DNA from: Flavobacterium succinicans LMG 10402
GTDB lineage: Bacteria > Bacteroidota > Bacteroidia > Flavobacteriales > Flavobacteriaceae
Reading direction: 5' to 3'
Length of the DNA stretch: 64,000 bases
NCBI RefSeq assembly: GCF_000611675.1
Contig: NZ_JATV01000009.1
Location: forward strand, 1-64,000
In this document: positions 1 through 9,271 of the stretch, in pieces
Layout: each line of letters begins with the position of its first letter
How positions within the stretch are numbered: the first letter of the stretch is position 1
Notes under the pieces: generated by a model
Seen by the model: only the letters and a program-made list of their open reading frames with translations
What the model was told of the DNA's origin: nothing
The model's database searches: none
Made by a program: the position numbers and the translations under genes

Positions 1-569
1 CTAGTGATATGATCCAAAGTAATGATGCGAGTTCCTGAATTGATATGTGAGCCCGGCTCATTGAAACCAACGTGTCCCGTACGACCAATTCCTAACAATT
101 GAAAATCAAGGCCACCTGCGTTTTTTATGTTCATTTCGTAATCAATACAATATTGATTTAACTCCTCAATGGCTACCGTTCCATCAGGTACGTGAACATT
201 GTCTGGATGAATATCAATATGATTGAATAAATGTTGGTGCATAAAGAAATGATAACTTTGCTTGTTTTCTTTATTCATCGGATAGTACTCATCCAAATTG
301 AAAGTGATTACATTCTTAAAGCTTAACCCTTCCTCTTTGTGCATACGAACCAATTCTTCGTAGACTTTTATTGGCGATGATCCAGTGGCCAATCCTAACA
401 CACAATTCTCATTGCTTTCTTGTTTTGAGCGAATCAAATCGGCTATTTCTTGAGCTACTATTTTTGAAGCTTCCACTGAATTTTTAAAAATTTCATTGTG
501 AATTTTTTCAAATCGTGTTTCTTCGAATGCTCCTGGGGTATTATAAATAATTGTTGAGGTTGTTTTCAT
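1..569 (-). CDS. nagB: Glucosamine-6-phosphate deaminase, N-terminal part, cut by the window edge
   Basis: The minus-strand frame starts at 569 with MKTTSTIIYNTPGAFEETRF and runs open to base 1, about 189 residues. It contains LGLATGSSP, FNLDEYYP, SYHFFMHQHLF and LLGIGRTGHVGFNEPGS, which are the substrate-binding and active-site signatures of NagB. The enzyme converts glucosamine-6-phosphate to fructose-6-phosphate and ammonia in the cytoplasm. Bacteroidota often carry a longer form with a C-terminal PIG-L-like domain, but that part is outside the window. A NagB end point fits MurQ downstream, whose product GlcNAc-6-P feeds this step after deacetylation. Start chosen because the upstream ATGs are out of frame. 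Confidence 0.93.
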   Translation of the reverse strand, partial: MKTTSTIIYNTPGAFEETRFEKIHNEIFKNSVEASKIVAQEIADLIRSKQESNENCVLGLATGSSPIKVYEELVRMHKEEGLSFKNVITFNLDEYYPMNKENKQSYHFFMHQHLFNHIDIHPDNVHVPDGTVAIEELNQYCIDYEMNIKNAGGLDFQLLGIGRTGHVGFNEPGSHINSGTRIITLDHIT

Positions 570-602
570 TTTATCTTCATCATTTAATGGTAGTTGTTGT
601 AA

Positions 603-643
603 CAAAATTAAATAAAAAAAGAAAAACAATACGTTATTTTGCA
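603..643 (-). promoter_or_regulatory. nagB promoter with operator-like site
   Basis: Read on the minus strand, TAATTTTG at 610-603 fits the Bacteroidota -7 consensus TAnnTTTG and lies 33 bases before the nagB start codon. At 630-643 lies TACGTTATTTTGCA, which matches 10 of 14 positions of the operator-like motif at 671-684. It sits 19 bp upstream of the -7 box, about where a -33 element would be, so a bound DeoR-type protein would block the promoter. Function is inferred from position and similarity. Confidence 0.5.
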
Positions 644-670
644 TTTTAATTTTAATAAAAATAAAAATAA

Positions 671-684
671 CGCATAATAATGCA
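671..684. promoter_or_regulatory. Probable DeoR-family operator upstream of nagB
   Basis: CGCATAATAATGCA on the plus strand reads TGCATTATTATGCG on the minus strand. It matches 12 of 14 bases of TGCATTATTGTGCA at 1573-1586, between deoR and susC. The motif is an imperfect dyad. Shared sites around the regulator gene suggest the adjacent DeoR protein binds here; that assignment is inference. Confidence 0.5.
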
Positions 685-709
685 TTAAATATAATACTAA
701 AAATATCTG

Positions 710-1459
710 TTATAAGATATTAATTCCTGTTTTTTTGTATTCTGATAACCTATAATCTTCAGGATCTAATTCTGTGACTATAGTGCTTAAATGATTTAAG
801 TCGCACACAACATGAGGCATTTTAGTATCCAGCTTATTAGAAGAAAACATTGAAACAACTTGCTTTGAAGCTCCAATCATCGCTTTTTTAACTAAGGTCA
901 CCTCGTAATCTACTTCTGTCAACCCTAGTTCTAAATTAACACTGCACGCACCTATAAAACAAATATCTGCTTTAAGTCTTGATAACACCTGTATCACATC
1001 CATCCCAATAGTTACCATTGCATTTTTTTGCATTTTTCCGCCAATAAATATTAGATCAATATTTGGATGTTGCGAAAGTTGCATAGCAATTCTTAAACTA
1101 TAGGTGTAAATAGTCGCCTTTAACTCGGCAGGAATCAATCTAGCAAAAACTAAATTAGTGCTTCCCCCACTCATTATTATTACTTGGCCATCATGCAATA
1201 GAGATAAAGCCTTGCTTACTATTTTTATCTTTTGCTCTTCAGAAGTAATCACAATATCAAAAACATCAACAGGAGCATCAGTAATTAAAACAGCACCTCC
1301 GTAGACTTTGTTTAGTTTTTTTTTAGCGTGCAATTCATTTAAATCCCTTCTTATAGTATCCTCAGAAGTATTCAAAAGCAAAGCAAGATCCAAAGTCAGT
1401 ACTTTTTGCTCTTTATCAATTTTTTCCAGTATGTACTTTTGTCTTTCAATTTTCAACAT
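710..1459 (-). CDS. DeoR/GlpR-family transcriptional regulator
   Basis: The 249-residue protein has an N-terminal DeoR winged helix (about 6-58, with SEDTIRRDLNELHAKKKLNKVYGGA) followed by a DeoRC sugar-phosphate sensor domain (about 78-235, with IIMSGGSTN and LIFIGGKMQKN). Length is normal for the family. Such proteins usually repress sugar catabolic genes and respond to a phosphorylated sugar. It lies between nagB and the divergent SusC gene, and near-identical operator-like sites occur on both sides, so control of the amino-sugar/MurNAc locus is likely. The inducer cannot be read from sequence; GlcN-6-P or GlcNAc-6-P is a reasonable guess. Confidence 0.9.
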   Translation of the reverse strand: MLKIERQKYILEKIDKEQKVLTLDLALLLNTSEDTIRRDLNELHAKKKLNKVYGGAVLITDAPVDVFDIVITSEEQKIKIVSKALSLLHDGQVIIMSGGSTNLVFARLIPAELKATIYTYSLRIAMQLSQHPNIDLIFIGGKMQKNAMVTIGMDVIQVLSRLKADICFIGACSVNLELGLTEVDYEVTLVKKAMIGASKQVVSMFSSNKLDTKMPHVVCDLNHLSTIVTELDPEDYRLSEYKKTGINIL

Positions 1460-1544
1460 CTCTTTTATAATTTAAATCACAAATAACTCACAAATACACT
1501 AACTATTAAGATAATGTGTAAACAAATACATTCTTCGCACCCTA

Positions 1545-1552
1545 CAAACATA
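1545..1552 (-). promoter_or_regulatory. Probable deoR -7 box
   Basis: TATGTTTG on the minus strand fits the TAnnTTTG consensus and lies 85 bases upstream of the deoR start. The operator-like site at 1573-1586 begins 20 bp further upstream, so the regulator could control its own gene. Confidence 0.4.
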
Positions 1553-1572
1553 AATAAAAAAAAATAACAAAT

Positions 1573-1586
1573 TGCATTATTGTGCA
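1573..1586. promoter_or_regulatory. Probable DeoR-family operator between deoR and susC
   Basis: TGCATTATTGTGCA is an imperfect dyad bounded by TGCA on both ends. A close copy (12/14) lies at 671-684 before nagB. Its place between divergent deoR and susC would let one site act on both. A partial copy, TGCAATAATTA, lies at 1634-1644 directly against the susC -7 box. Confidence 0.5.
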
Positions 1587-1646
1587 TTTTTATGATTTAT
1601 TTAAATAAAATTTGACTCAAATTTACATTTATATGCAATAATTAAA

Positions 1647-1654
1647 TATATTTG
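1647..1654 (+). promoter_or_regulatory. Probable susC -7 box
   Basis: TATATTTG fits TAnnTTTG exactly and lies 23 bases before the ATG at 1678. The TGCAATAATTA half-motif at 1634-1644 directly precedes it. No convincing -33 element at standard spacing was seen. Confidence 0.45.
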
Positions 1655-1677
1655 TAGTATAACCAAAATTGACCATC

Positions 1678-4600
1678 ATGAAAAAAAAGTATTTAATTTT
1701 ATTGCTGTTTTTTTGGGGAATACTAAGTAGTTATTCTCAAGAATTTACAGTAAAAGGTAAAGTTTTAGATATTGACAAAACCCCTTTATCAGGAGTCAAT
1801 ATTGTTAATAAATCTAACAAGAAAAACACTTCAACAGAACCAAATGGAACTTACGCAATAAAAGCTTCAAAAGGAGACGTGCTAGAATTTACATTTATAG
1901 GTTATGGCACGAAGAGTCTTAATGTATTGAGCAGCACACTCGATGTATTGCTTACAGAAACCTCACAAAATCTAAAGGAAATCGTTGTAATTGGATCTCT
2001 TGGACGAAAACTAAACAAAAAAGCACTTGGTTATTCCGTTCAAGAAGTAAAAGGACAAGAACTTGCAGACACACAAAGACCCAACTTTGCTAACGCATTA
2101 CAAGGAAGAGTTGCCGGTTTAACTGTTACTTCTACTTCTGGAGCTCCAGGAGCCTCTGCGGCTATCCAATTAAGAGGAGTAAATTCCCTAAGTGGTAACA
2201 ATTCTCCCTTGTACATTGTAGATGGTTTACCTATTAATAATGAAACTCTTAGTCAAGGGTTATTAATATCTGATCAATCTAATAGAAATCAAGATTTCAC
2301 CAACAGAGGAGCGGACATCAACCCTGAAGATATTGAGTCTTTGACGATACTTAAAGGCCCAGAGGCAGCAGCTCTATATGGCATTCAAGCAGGTAATGGG
2401 GCCATTGTTATTACAACCAAAAAAGGAAGAAAAGGAAAAGGAAGAATCACCTATTCGAACAACACCCGTTTTGACCAGGTGTATCGATTTCCAGAGATTC
2501 AACAAGTCTATCAAAGAGGTATCAACGGAGTCTCAAATATAGATTATCGTAGACAATTTGGAGCTCCATTTGCAGAGGGAACAAATTTCTATAATAATAT
2601 TGATAATTTCTTCAAAACAGGAGTATCTACCACACACAATATCTCTTTTGAAGCCGGAAGCGAAATAGGTTCCTATCGTGTTTCATTGAGTAATTTAGAT
2701 CAAGAAGGAGTAACACCTAATACAGCATTTAACCGTTTAAACGTTGCTATAAATGGCTCTGCTATTCTTTCTCCAAAGTTAAAATCCGAAGGAACCTTTA
2801 GTTTTACAAAATCTAGCAATCAAAAAGCCTCAAAAGGTGGTGGAGGTTCTCTAGCTGCATTAGCTAACTCTGGCTACGTGTTAACCTTATTGGGTTGGCC
2901 ACAAACAGATGATGTACGTAACTACTTGAATGCAGATGGATCTAGAAGAAAAATTTCAACTGGTATTTCGGATACCGAAACTGATAATCCATTTTGGGAT
3001 GTAAATAAAAACGTAGCCGAAGATTTCAACAATCGTTTTATTTCTAACGTAGGATTAGTGTACGATCCAACTAGTTGGTTGAATTTGACAGCTCGTATAG
3101 GATGGGACGTAAACTCTGCACAAGGATATAGAGCTATTCATCCAGAATCAGCAGCGGGTATTACCACTCAGGGTTTTATCGAAACCTACTACAATTCTAC
3201 TAGTAATTTAAACACTACTTTTTTAGCCTCTGTAAAAAAATCTTTTGGAAAATTCAATTCCAAAATACTATTAGGTAATGCGGTTAATGATAACTATTTC
3301 CGTATACTCTCTACCAGCGGAAATAAATTTTTTGATCCTAACTTCAATTCTATCAACAATACAGATGCCACTACTCAACGATCTCAAGAAAGAATTGTTC
3401 AAAGTAGACAAATTGGTTTTTTTACAGAGATGGCGTTTGATTATGATAATATAGCATTTTTAACACTTACTGGTCGAAAAGACTGGACTTCTGTATTGCC
3501 AGATCCCTTTTTCTACCCTTCTGTTGCTACGAGTTTCATGTTTAGCAACTTGCCCTTTTTAAAAGAAAACAAAGTGCTTTCTTATGGTAAATTAAGAGCT
3601 TCGTATGCAGAAGCCGCTAATATCCCCTCGCCTTACTCTGCAGTAGCTGTATACCAACCTCAATTGACAACGGATGGTGGATATGCGTACGGTGTAACGG
3701 GTGCAAATCCGAACCTAAAACCTGAATTTAGAAAGTCTTTTGAATTTGGAACTGAATTAAAGTTTTTCCAAGACAGATTAGGCCTTGATGTAGCTGTTTA
3801 CAGTACCAAAACTATCGACCCTATTCTAAGAAACATGCGTTTAAGCTATGGTACAGGCTTTGTGGTAACATCTGCCAACTTTGGGGATTTGAAAAATGAA
3901 GGACTGGAAATTACATTAAATGCGACTCCCATAAAAACCAAAGATTTTTCTTGGAATCTCAATGTAAACTTTAACAAAACCGATTCTGAGCTACTTAACT
4001 TACCTCCAAGCGTAACAGAATACTATGTATCTGACACTTGGTTGTATGCCAATGCAAGAGCAGGTCAAAAAGTAGGTTCGCCGCTTACTTCCATAACCTC
4101 TCATAGCTACCTAAGAAATAATGCTGGACAAGTTTTAATAGATGCTAATGGATTCCCTATTCGAAATTCGAATTTTGAAATTACTGGCGATAGAAACCCT
4201 GATTTTGTGGTAGGTTTCCAAAATACATTTAATTACAAAAACTTCTCCCTATCCTTACTATTAGATATTCGAAAAGGTGGTGATATTTTTAATGGCACCG
4301 AAATGTTTATGTACCAAAATGGAATATCAAAAAACACTTTAGATAGAGAACAACCAAGAGTAATTGAGGGAGTACTTAGAGATGGTTTAGAAAACACAGC
4401 CACACCTACTAAAAATACCATTCAAGTCACTCCGTACTTTCAAAATGAATATTACAGAACTGCCGCCATTGAGACTGATTTTATTGAAAAAGATATCAAT
4501 TGGTTAAGAATGCGTGACATCACTTTAAACTATCGAATGAGTGCAGAGTCCTTAAAAAACACTCCTATTCAAAACTTTTCAATATTTCTTACTGTTACCG

Positions 4601-4749
4601 ATGCTTTTATGATTACCAATTATACTGGAGCCGACCCAGCAGTTAATGGTCTTAATGCCTCTACTGGAGGTGCTGGTGGAGCAGGATTTGATTTTGGAGT
4701 ACTATCCACTCCTAGAGGATTTAACATTGGAATGAAAGTTGGATTTTAA
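1678..4749 (+). CDS. SusC/RagA-family TonB-dependent outer-membrane receptor
   Basis: The protein has a signal peptide ending near YSQ, a carboxypeptidase-D-regulatory-like domain (about 24-100), a plug domain (about 105-250, including the typical LRGVNSLSGNNSPLYIVDGLP region) and a long beta-barrel. It would import a glycan or peptide fragment across the outer membrane with TonB energy. I start it at ATG 1678 (1023 residues) rather than the in-frame TTG at 1669, because the signal peptide MKKKYLILLLFF begins there. The SusD gene follows after 11 bases. Context (NamZ, MurQ, NagB) suggests MurNAc-containing cargo; that is inference. Confidence 0.93.
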   Translation: MKKKYLILLLFFWGILSSYSQEFTVKGKVLDIDKTPLSGVNIVNKSNKKNTSTEPNGTYAIKASKGDVLEFTFIGYGTKSLNVLSSTLDVLLTETSQNLKEIVVIGSLGRKLNKKALGYSVQEVKGQELADTQRPNFANALQGRVAGLTVTSTSGAPGASAAIQLRGVNSLSGNNSPLYIVDGLPINNETLSQGLLISDQSNRNQDFTNRGADINPEDIESLTILKGPEAAALYGIQAGNGAIVITTKKGRKGKGRITYSNNTRFDQVYRFPEIQQVYQRGINGVSNIDYRRQFGAPFAEGTNFYNNIDNFFKTGVSTTHNISFEAGSEIGSYRVSLSNLDQEGVTPNTAFNRLNVAINGSAILSPKLKSEGTFSFTKSSNQKASKGGGGSLAALANSGYVLTLLGWPQTDDVRNYLNADGSRRKISTGISDTETDNPFWDVNKNVAEDFNNRFISNVGLVYDPTSWLNLTARIGWDVNSAQGYRAIHPESAAGITTQGFIETYYNSTSNLNTTFLASVKKSFGKFNSKILLGNAVNDNYFRILSTSGNKFFDPNFNSINNTDATTQRSQERIVQSRQIGFFTEMAFDYDNIAFLTLTGRKDWTSVLPDPFFYPSVATSFMFSNLPFLKENKVLSYGKLRASYAEAANIPSPYSAVAVYQPQLTTDGGYAYGVTGANPNLKPEFRKSFEFGTELKFFQDRLGLDVAVYSTKTIDPILRNMRLSYGTGFVVTSANFGDLKNEGLEITLNATPIKTKDFSWNLNVNFNKTDSELLNLPPSVTEYYVSDTWLYANARAGQKVGSPLTSITSHSYLRNNAGQVLIDANGFPIRNSNFEITGDRNPDFVVGFQNTFNYKNFSLSLLLDIRKGGDIFNGTEMFMYQNGISKNTLDREQPRVIEGVLRDGLENTATPTKNTIQVTPYFQNEYYRTAAIETDFIEKDINWLRMRDITLNYRMSAESLKNTPIQNFSIFLTVTDAFMITNYTGADPAVNGLNASTGGAGGAGFDFGVLSTPRGFNIGMKVGF

Positions 4750-4760
4750 AAAAAAAAACT

Positions 4761-6356
4761 ATGAAAAATTTAAAAAAATATATCGCTGCCCTCGCCATTA
4801 CTTCGGCCATCGTATCTTGTGATGATTTACAAGATTTAAATGTAAATCCGAGTTTTCCGGTAGATGTTTCTACTCAAGCTCTTCTTCCTCCTATTGAACA
4901 GCAAATGGCAGTGGGTTTACAATTTGACAATCGTTTTTTAGGAAGGTATGTACAGAATTTTAGTAATGTTACTGCAGGTAATGAGTGGGACTTAATGGGG
5001 TACACCAGAAATAGTGATTCCGGAGGAGAAATTTGGAAAATGGCCTACTTTTCTCTCGGCTTGAATGTTACCAACCTAGAAAAAAAAGCCACTGCTGAAC
5101 AAAGACATGATATCACTGGAATTTCAAAAGTGATTCGTGCTTGGTCCTGGCAAGTAGCCACTGATTATCATTCAGAGTTAATAGATTTTGATCAAGTTTT
5201 TACCCCACGACTATCCTATGATTACGTTGGTCAAGATAAAGTGTATGCTGAAGTTTTACGTCTCATCGAGTCAGGTGTGGCTGATTTGCAACGCACAGAT
5301 GGAGTGGTTTCTGCAGCCTATACTGGTGTTGGGGATAAAATGTACAAAGGAGATCGATCCAAATGGACTAAGTTTGCATGGGGAGTTGTCGCTCGAAACT
5401 TAAACAACCAAATTAACAAGTCAACTTATAATCCTGACAAAGTAATTGAGGCTTGTGATAAATCACTAGCTTCTAACGCAGATAATGCATTGATTAGTTA
5501 TAATGGAACCATTAGCTCGGACTCCAACTTCAACGGTCCAGGGAGAAATAATTATCAAAACTTTAGACAAACTGATTTTGTGGTACGTTTAATGAACGGT
5601 TCTGTTTTTACAGGAGCTATTGATCCGCGTATGTCAAGAGTTTTGGCACCCTCGATTGGAAATTCAGAAACCGCACCAGCTTCTCCAGCTAATCCGGATC
5701 CCTCAAAATACACCTTCGTAGGTAACCCGCTAAACACTACAGCTTCTTCGGTTGCAGGACCGAGTAGAATTCCAAATTTATACGGAACATTTGTAGCTGG
5801 AACAGTTACAACACCTGGACGATACTTATTTAGAGATAAGGCTCAATTTCCATTAATGACGTATGCTGAAATTCAATTCATAAAAGCAGAAGCCGCTTTT
5901 ATCAAAGGAAACAAAACAATAGCATTAGACGCCTACAAAAAAGGAATTCAAGCCAGTATCGATTTTGTAAATGCTAATACTGTTGTGAGTACAACTTACC
6001 CTATAACTTCTTTAATCACTGCAGCTGAAGCTACCGCTTTCATGAATAACACTAATGTGGTACCATCAGAATCCAATTTGACTATGAGTCATATTATTCT
6101 TCAAAAGTATATTTCTTTATTTGGTTTTGGACAATTAGAAGCTTGGACCGATATGCGTAAGTACAAATACGATACTAATATTTACAAAACCATGACTTTT
6201 CCAACCACCTTGTTTTTGGACAACAATGGAAAATTACCATACCGAGTTAGACCTCGTTTCAACTCTGAATATGTGTGGAATTTTGCGACCATTCAAAGCA
6301 TTGGCGCAGATAAACTCGATTATCACACTTTTGAAATGTGGTTTATGAAACCCTAA
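4761..6356 (+). CDS. SusD/RagB-family surface lipoprotein
   Basis: 531 residues with a lipoprotein signal (MKNLKKYIAALAITSAIVSC, lipid Cys at 20) and the SusD-like pattern: N-terminal DLNVNP, central TPR-like helices and a C-terminal FGFGQLEAWTDMRKYKYDT segment. SusD proteins cap the SusC barrel and bind the incoming ligand at the cell surface. It belongs to the SusD-like subgroup that also includes the other two SusD genes in this window, although it is more distant from them than they are from each other. It is in an operon with the preceding SusC gene. Confidence 0.9.
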   Translation: MKNLKKYIAALAITSAIVSCDDLQDLNVNPSFPVDVSTQALLPPIEQQMAVGLQFDNRFLGRYVQNFSNVTAGNEWDLMGYTRNSDSGGEIWKMAYFSLGLNVTNLEKKATAEQRHDITGISKVIRAWSWQVATDYHSELIDFDQVFTPRLSYDYVGQDKVYAEVLRLIESGVADLQRTDGVVSAAYTGVGDKMYKGDRSKWTKFAWGVVARNLNNQINKSTYNPDKVIEACDKSLASNADNALISYNGTISSDSNFNGPGRNNYQNFRQTDFVVRLMNGSVFTGAIDPRMSRVLAPSIGNSETAPASPANPDPSKYTFVGNPLNTTASSVAGPSRIPNLYGTFVAGTVTTPGRYLFRDKAQFPLMTYAEIQFIKAEAAFIKGNKTIALDAYKKGIQASIDFVNANTVVSTTYPITSLITAAEATAFMNNTNVVPSESNLTMSHIILQKYISLFGFGQLEAWTDMRKYKYDTNIYKTMTFPTTLFLDNNGKLPYRVRPRFNSEYVWNFATIQSIGADKLDYHTFEMWFMKP

Positions 6357-6378
6357 TTAACCCATTAAACCAATTATT

Positions 6379-7299
6379 ATGAAAAATATATTTAAAAAAA
6401 TAAAAAGTACTTTTCTGCCCTTATTGGGCGTATTACTTGTAACTTCTTGTGGTGAAGAAAATGATTTTAACCCTTATGAAAGTTTTGACATAGAAAATAA
6501 AGCTAAAGTAAAATTCATTCATACTGCCATTGGCGATGCAGGTGTAAATGCTCAATTAAATTTCTTTTTAGGAACTGAAAAAGTTTCAGGATTTATTATA
6601 TCAAGTGGACTACCATTAGGAACTGGTTTTGGAAGTACTTTCCCTATTGAAAACTATTCTAATATCTCCTCAGGTGAGCAAGTTTTAAAAGGCATCAGTC
6701 CAAAAATTGCCGCAACCGCAACGCTGCCCGAAAAACCTGAAGTGGAACGTTTTTCCGAGGCATTCAAAACAGAAAGCGGAAAATATTATTCTATTTTCAT
6801 CATTGGTTCAGATCCAAAAGTAGCTCCCGTAACTTACACTACTCATAAAATCAATGATGATTTGAGTACTGTAAATTTAGATAAAACAAAAGCGTATATC
6901 CGATTTATTAATCTAATTCCAAATTCACCAGTAGCTGGATATGATTTAGGATTAATTAAAACTACATCAATTCCAGGAGGGACGCCAGTAGTTACTAAAG
7001 AAGTTACCACATACAAAGGAATTACTTTTAAAGGAGGAAAAGAGACATTTATTGCTATTGAACCACAAGAGGCAATAGACAACCGAGGGTATCAAATCCA
7101 ACTGCGCGTTTCAGGAGCCGCAATAAACACTCCTGGACTAGCAGCTCCTGCACTAGTTGCTAATCAAGCCAATTCTGGAACTGGAATTTTTATTCCAAGA
7201 GCGGGAAGAATGTATACCATTTTTTGCAGAGGATATTTTGGAGGTGTTCCGACTGCTACAGCCAATATACCTACCATTTCTTTTTACACCAATTTTTAA
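6379..7299 (+). CDS. DUF4397-domain lipoprotein, third member of the SusCD operon
   Basis: 306 residues with a lipobox (LLVTSC, Cys about 24), followed by AKVKFIHTAIGDAGVNAQLNFF, which resembles the start of DUF4397 domains (KVRFIHASPDAPAVDV type). A second similar unit starts near residue 177 (KAYIRFINLIPNSP), suggesting two beta-rich modules. It begins 22 bases after the SusD gene and ends just before a strong terminator, so it is the last gene of the operon. By position it resembles SusE/SusF-type accessory surface binding proteins. Ligand is unknown. Confidence 0.75.
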   Translation: MKNIFKKIKSTFLPLLGVLLVTSCGEENDFNPYESFDIENKAKVKFIHTAIGDAGVNAQLNFFLGTEKVSGFIISSGLPLGTGFGSTFPIENYSNISSGEQVLKGISPKIAATATLPEKPEVERFSEAFKTESGKYYSIFIIGSDPKVAPVTYTTHKINDDLSTVNLDKTKAYIRFINLIPNSPVAGYDLGLIKTTSIPGGTPVVTKEVTTYKGITFKGGKETFIAIEPQEAIDNRGYQIQLRVSGAAINTPGLAAPALVANQANSGTGIFIPRAGRMYTIFCRGYFGGVPTATANIPTISFYTNF

Positions 7300-7303
7300 T
7301 TCA

Positions 7304-7347
7304 AAATATAACCATTTTAGTAAAATCTAAAGTGGTTATATTTTTTT
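7304..7347 (+). terminator. Rho-independent terminator after the SusCD operon
   Basis: AAATATAACCATTTTAG at 7304-7320 pairs with CTAAAGTGGTTATATTT at 7327-7343, a 17 bp stem with one G-T pair and a 6-base loop, running into a T tract. It separates the SusCD-DUF4397 operon from the hydrolase genes. Confidence 0.85.
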
Positions 7348-7438
7348 CTAGTTGCTTACTTAAATGAAAGCAAGAAAATTTTTCATGCAAAAAAATAATC
7401 ATGTAGAGGTAAAAACTCAAAATAATCAATGAAAAATC

Positions 7439-9259
7439 ATGAAAAAAACATATTTATTAATTGCTCTAAGTTTTGTTTGCCATTTTTCTTTAATTGCTCA
7501 ATGCTACATTAATTCTGAATTCAATAAAAATAATCCCAAACGAGAACTTAGAGGTGTTTTTGTTGCCTCAGTTTACAACTTAAACTGGCCTTCTAATAAA
7601 AAATCAACTCCTGATGAACAAAAAGCAGAGCTAATCACACTACTGGATAATTTAAAAACAAACGGCTATAATAGTGTGTTTTTCCAAGTACGATCTGAAT
7701 GTGATGCATTGTATAACTCTAACCTAGAGCCTTGGTCACAATGGTTAACAGGAACTCAGGGAGTTGCTCCCTCACCCATTTGGGATCCACTTACTTTTGC
7801 AGTTGAGGAGGCGCACAAAAGAGGGCTTGATTTACACGCATGGCTAAATCCTTATAGAGCTCAAACTTCTGACGTTGTTACTTATCCAAAAGCATCCAAT
7901 CATGTCATGAATGTCAATCCTTCTTGGATAATTGACCCTGTTTATAGCCCTGTAGACCGTGAACTCCATTTGCGAATTCTAGATCCAGGACTTCCAGCCG
8001 TTACCAATTTCATTACGACTGTTGTTCAAGATATAGCTAGCCGATACGATGTTGATGGTATTCATTTTGACGATTATTTCTATCCTAATGGAGGCATGTT
8101 AGCCGCACCAAACAATCAAGACGCAGCAACATTTTTAACCAATAATCCAGACGGATTATCTTTGGCGGATTGGCGAAGAAGTAATGTTAACAAAATGATT
8201 GCCAAAGTATATGATGCCATTCAAACCATCAATAACATTCAAAATAAAAATATCGTTTTTGGAGTAAGTCCCTTTGGTATATGGAAAGCAGGGACACCAA
8301 CAGGAATTAGTGGAAACTCTTCATTTGACGCCTTGTATTGTGACCCAATTGCTTGGCTAAACGCAGAAAAAGTGGATTATCTAGCACCACAATTGTATTG
8401 GAAAATCATTGGAAGTCAAGACTACAATGCACTCTCCAAATGGTGGAATGATCAAGTAAAGAATAAAAACAAACAACTATACATTAGCCAAGCTTATTAC
8501 AAAATGTATGATTCGAACGCTTGGAGTGCTACAGAAATACAAAATCAGATCAATCAAAATAGAGTCCAAACCATGGAAGCTACTTTTGGGCAAATTGCTT
8601 ATAACTATACGAATATAAAATCCGATCCAAAAAGTTTAAATGCCGCCCTAAATGCAACACAATATAAATACAAATCCTTTGCTCCTCCCATTGTAGGAAA
8701 AGATGGAATCTGCCCTAATCCCCCTCTAAACCTAAGATTTGAATCTACAAAATTAAAATGGGATACGCCAGCTGTAGCCTCTGATGGAGATCTTCCGATA
8801 AAATATGTGGTCTATGCCTTTAATTCCTCTGCTGAAGCCATTACCAATAAAGACGATGGTGCTAAAATTTTAGATATTATTGTTGGAAATGAAATTCAGC
8901 TTACACAAAATCTAATTGACACTAAACATTTTGTAGTAACTGCTTTGGATAAAAACAATAATGAAGCTGGCAATTTTAACACCACATTAGCCAGTTCTTC
9001 TCAAAATTTTGTATCCGAATTAAAGATTTATCCTAATCCATTTCAAAATACCCTAACAATTGAAAATAGCACTACGGCATCTGCAATAGCAAAAGTTATC
9101 TTTTACACTATTCTTGGTCAAGAGATTATCACTAAAACTGTAAATGAAAGTGTTTCACCTATTGAAATCGATACTAAATATTTTTCAAACGGCATGCATT
9201 TCATCAAAATAATCTTCGAAAATGGTAAAAGTGAAAGTCATATACTCTTAAAAAACTAA
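7439..9259 (+). CDS. GHL10 (DUF187) glycoside-hydrolase-like protein with T9SS sorting domain
   Basis: 606 residues. A signal peptide (about 1-20, ending near LIAQ) is followed by a TIM-barrel-like GHL10 domain (about 33-410) with RELRGVFVASVYNLNWPS, GYNSVFFQVRSECDALY, DLHAWLNPYRA and DVDGIHFDDYFYP; the acidic residues of the last motif are likely catalytic. The end (about 525-606, KIYPNPFQNTLTI to the C terminus) is a type A T9SS sorting domain, so it is exported to the surface. It starts after the terminator and leads into namZ 12 bases later. A role in cutting peptidoglycan-derived or other amino-sugar glycans is inferred from its neighbours. Confidence 0.85.
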   Translation: MKKTYLLIALSFVCHFSLIAQCYINSEFNKNNPKRELRGVFVASVYNLNWPSNKKSTPDEQKAELITLLDNLKTNGYNSVFFQVRSECDALYNSNLEPWSQWLTGTQGVAPSPIWDPLTFAVEEAHKRGLDLHAWLNPYRAQTSDVVTYPKASNHVMNVNPSWIIDPVYSPVDRELHLRILDPGLPAVTNFITTVVQDIASRYDVDGIHFDDYFYPNGGMLAAPNNQDAATFLTNNPDGLSLADWRRSNVNKMIAKVYDAIQTINNIQNKNIVFGVSPFGIWKAGTPTGISGNSSFDALYCDPIAWLNAEKVDYLAPQLYWKIIGSQDYNALSKWWNDQVKNKNKQLYISQAYYKMYDSNAWSATEIQNQINQNRVQTMEATFGQIAYNYTNIKSDPKSLNAALNATQYKYKSFAPPIVGKDGICPNPPLNLRFESTKLKWDTPAVASDGDLPIKYVVYAFNSSAEAITNKDDGAKILDIIVGNEIQLTQNLIDTKHFVVTALDKNNNEAGNFNTTLASSSQNFVSELKIYPNPFQNTLTIENSTTASAIAKVIFYTILGQEIITKTVNESVSPIEIDTKYFSNGMHFIKIIFENGKSESHILLKN

Positions 9260-9271
9260 TAAAAATAACGC

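Noticed and set aside
1669..1677. TTG as start of the first SusC
   Set aside because: The signal peptide begins at the ATG at 1678, and the TTG adds only three residues without support.
7370..7438. Possible DeoR operator copy before the GHL10 gene (ATGCAAAAAAATAATCATG)
   Set aside because: It only partly resembles the TGCATTATTRTGCR motif and would be expected by chance in AT-rich DNA.
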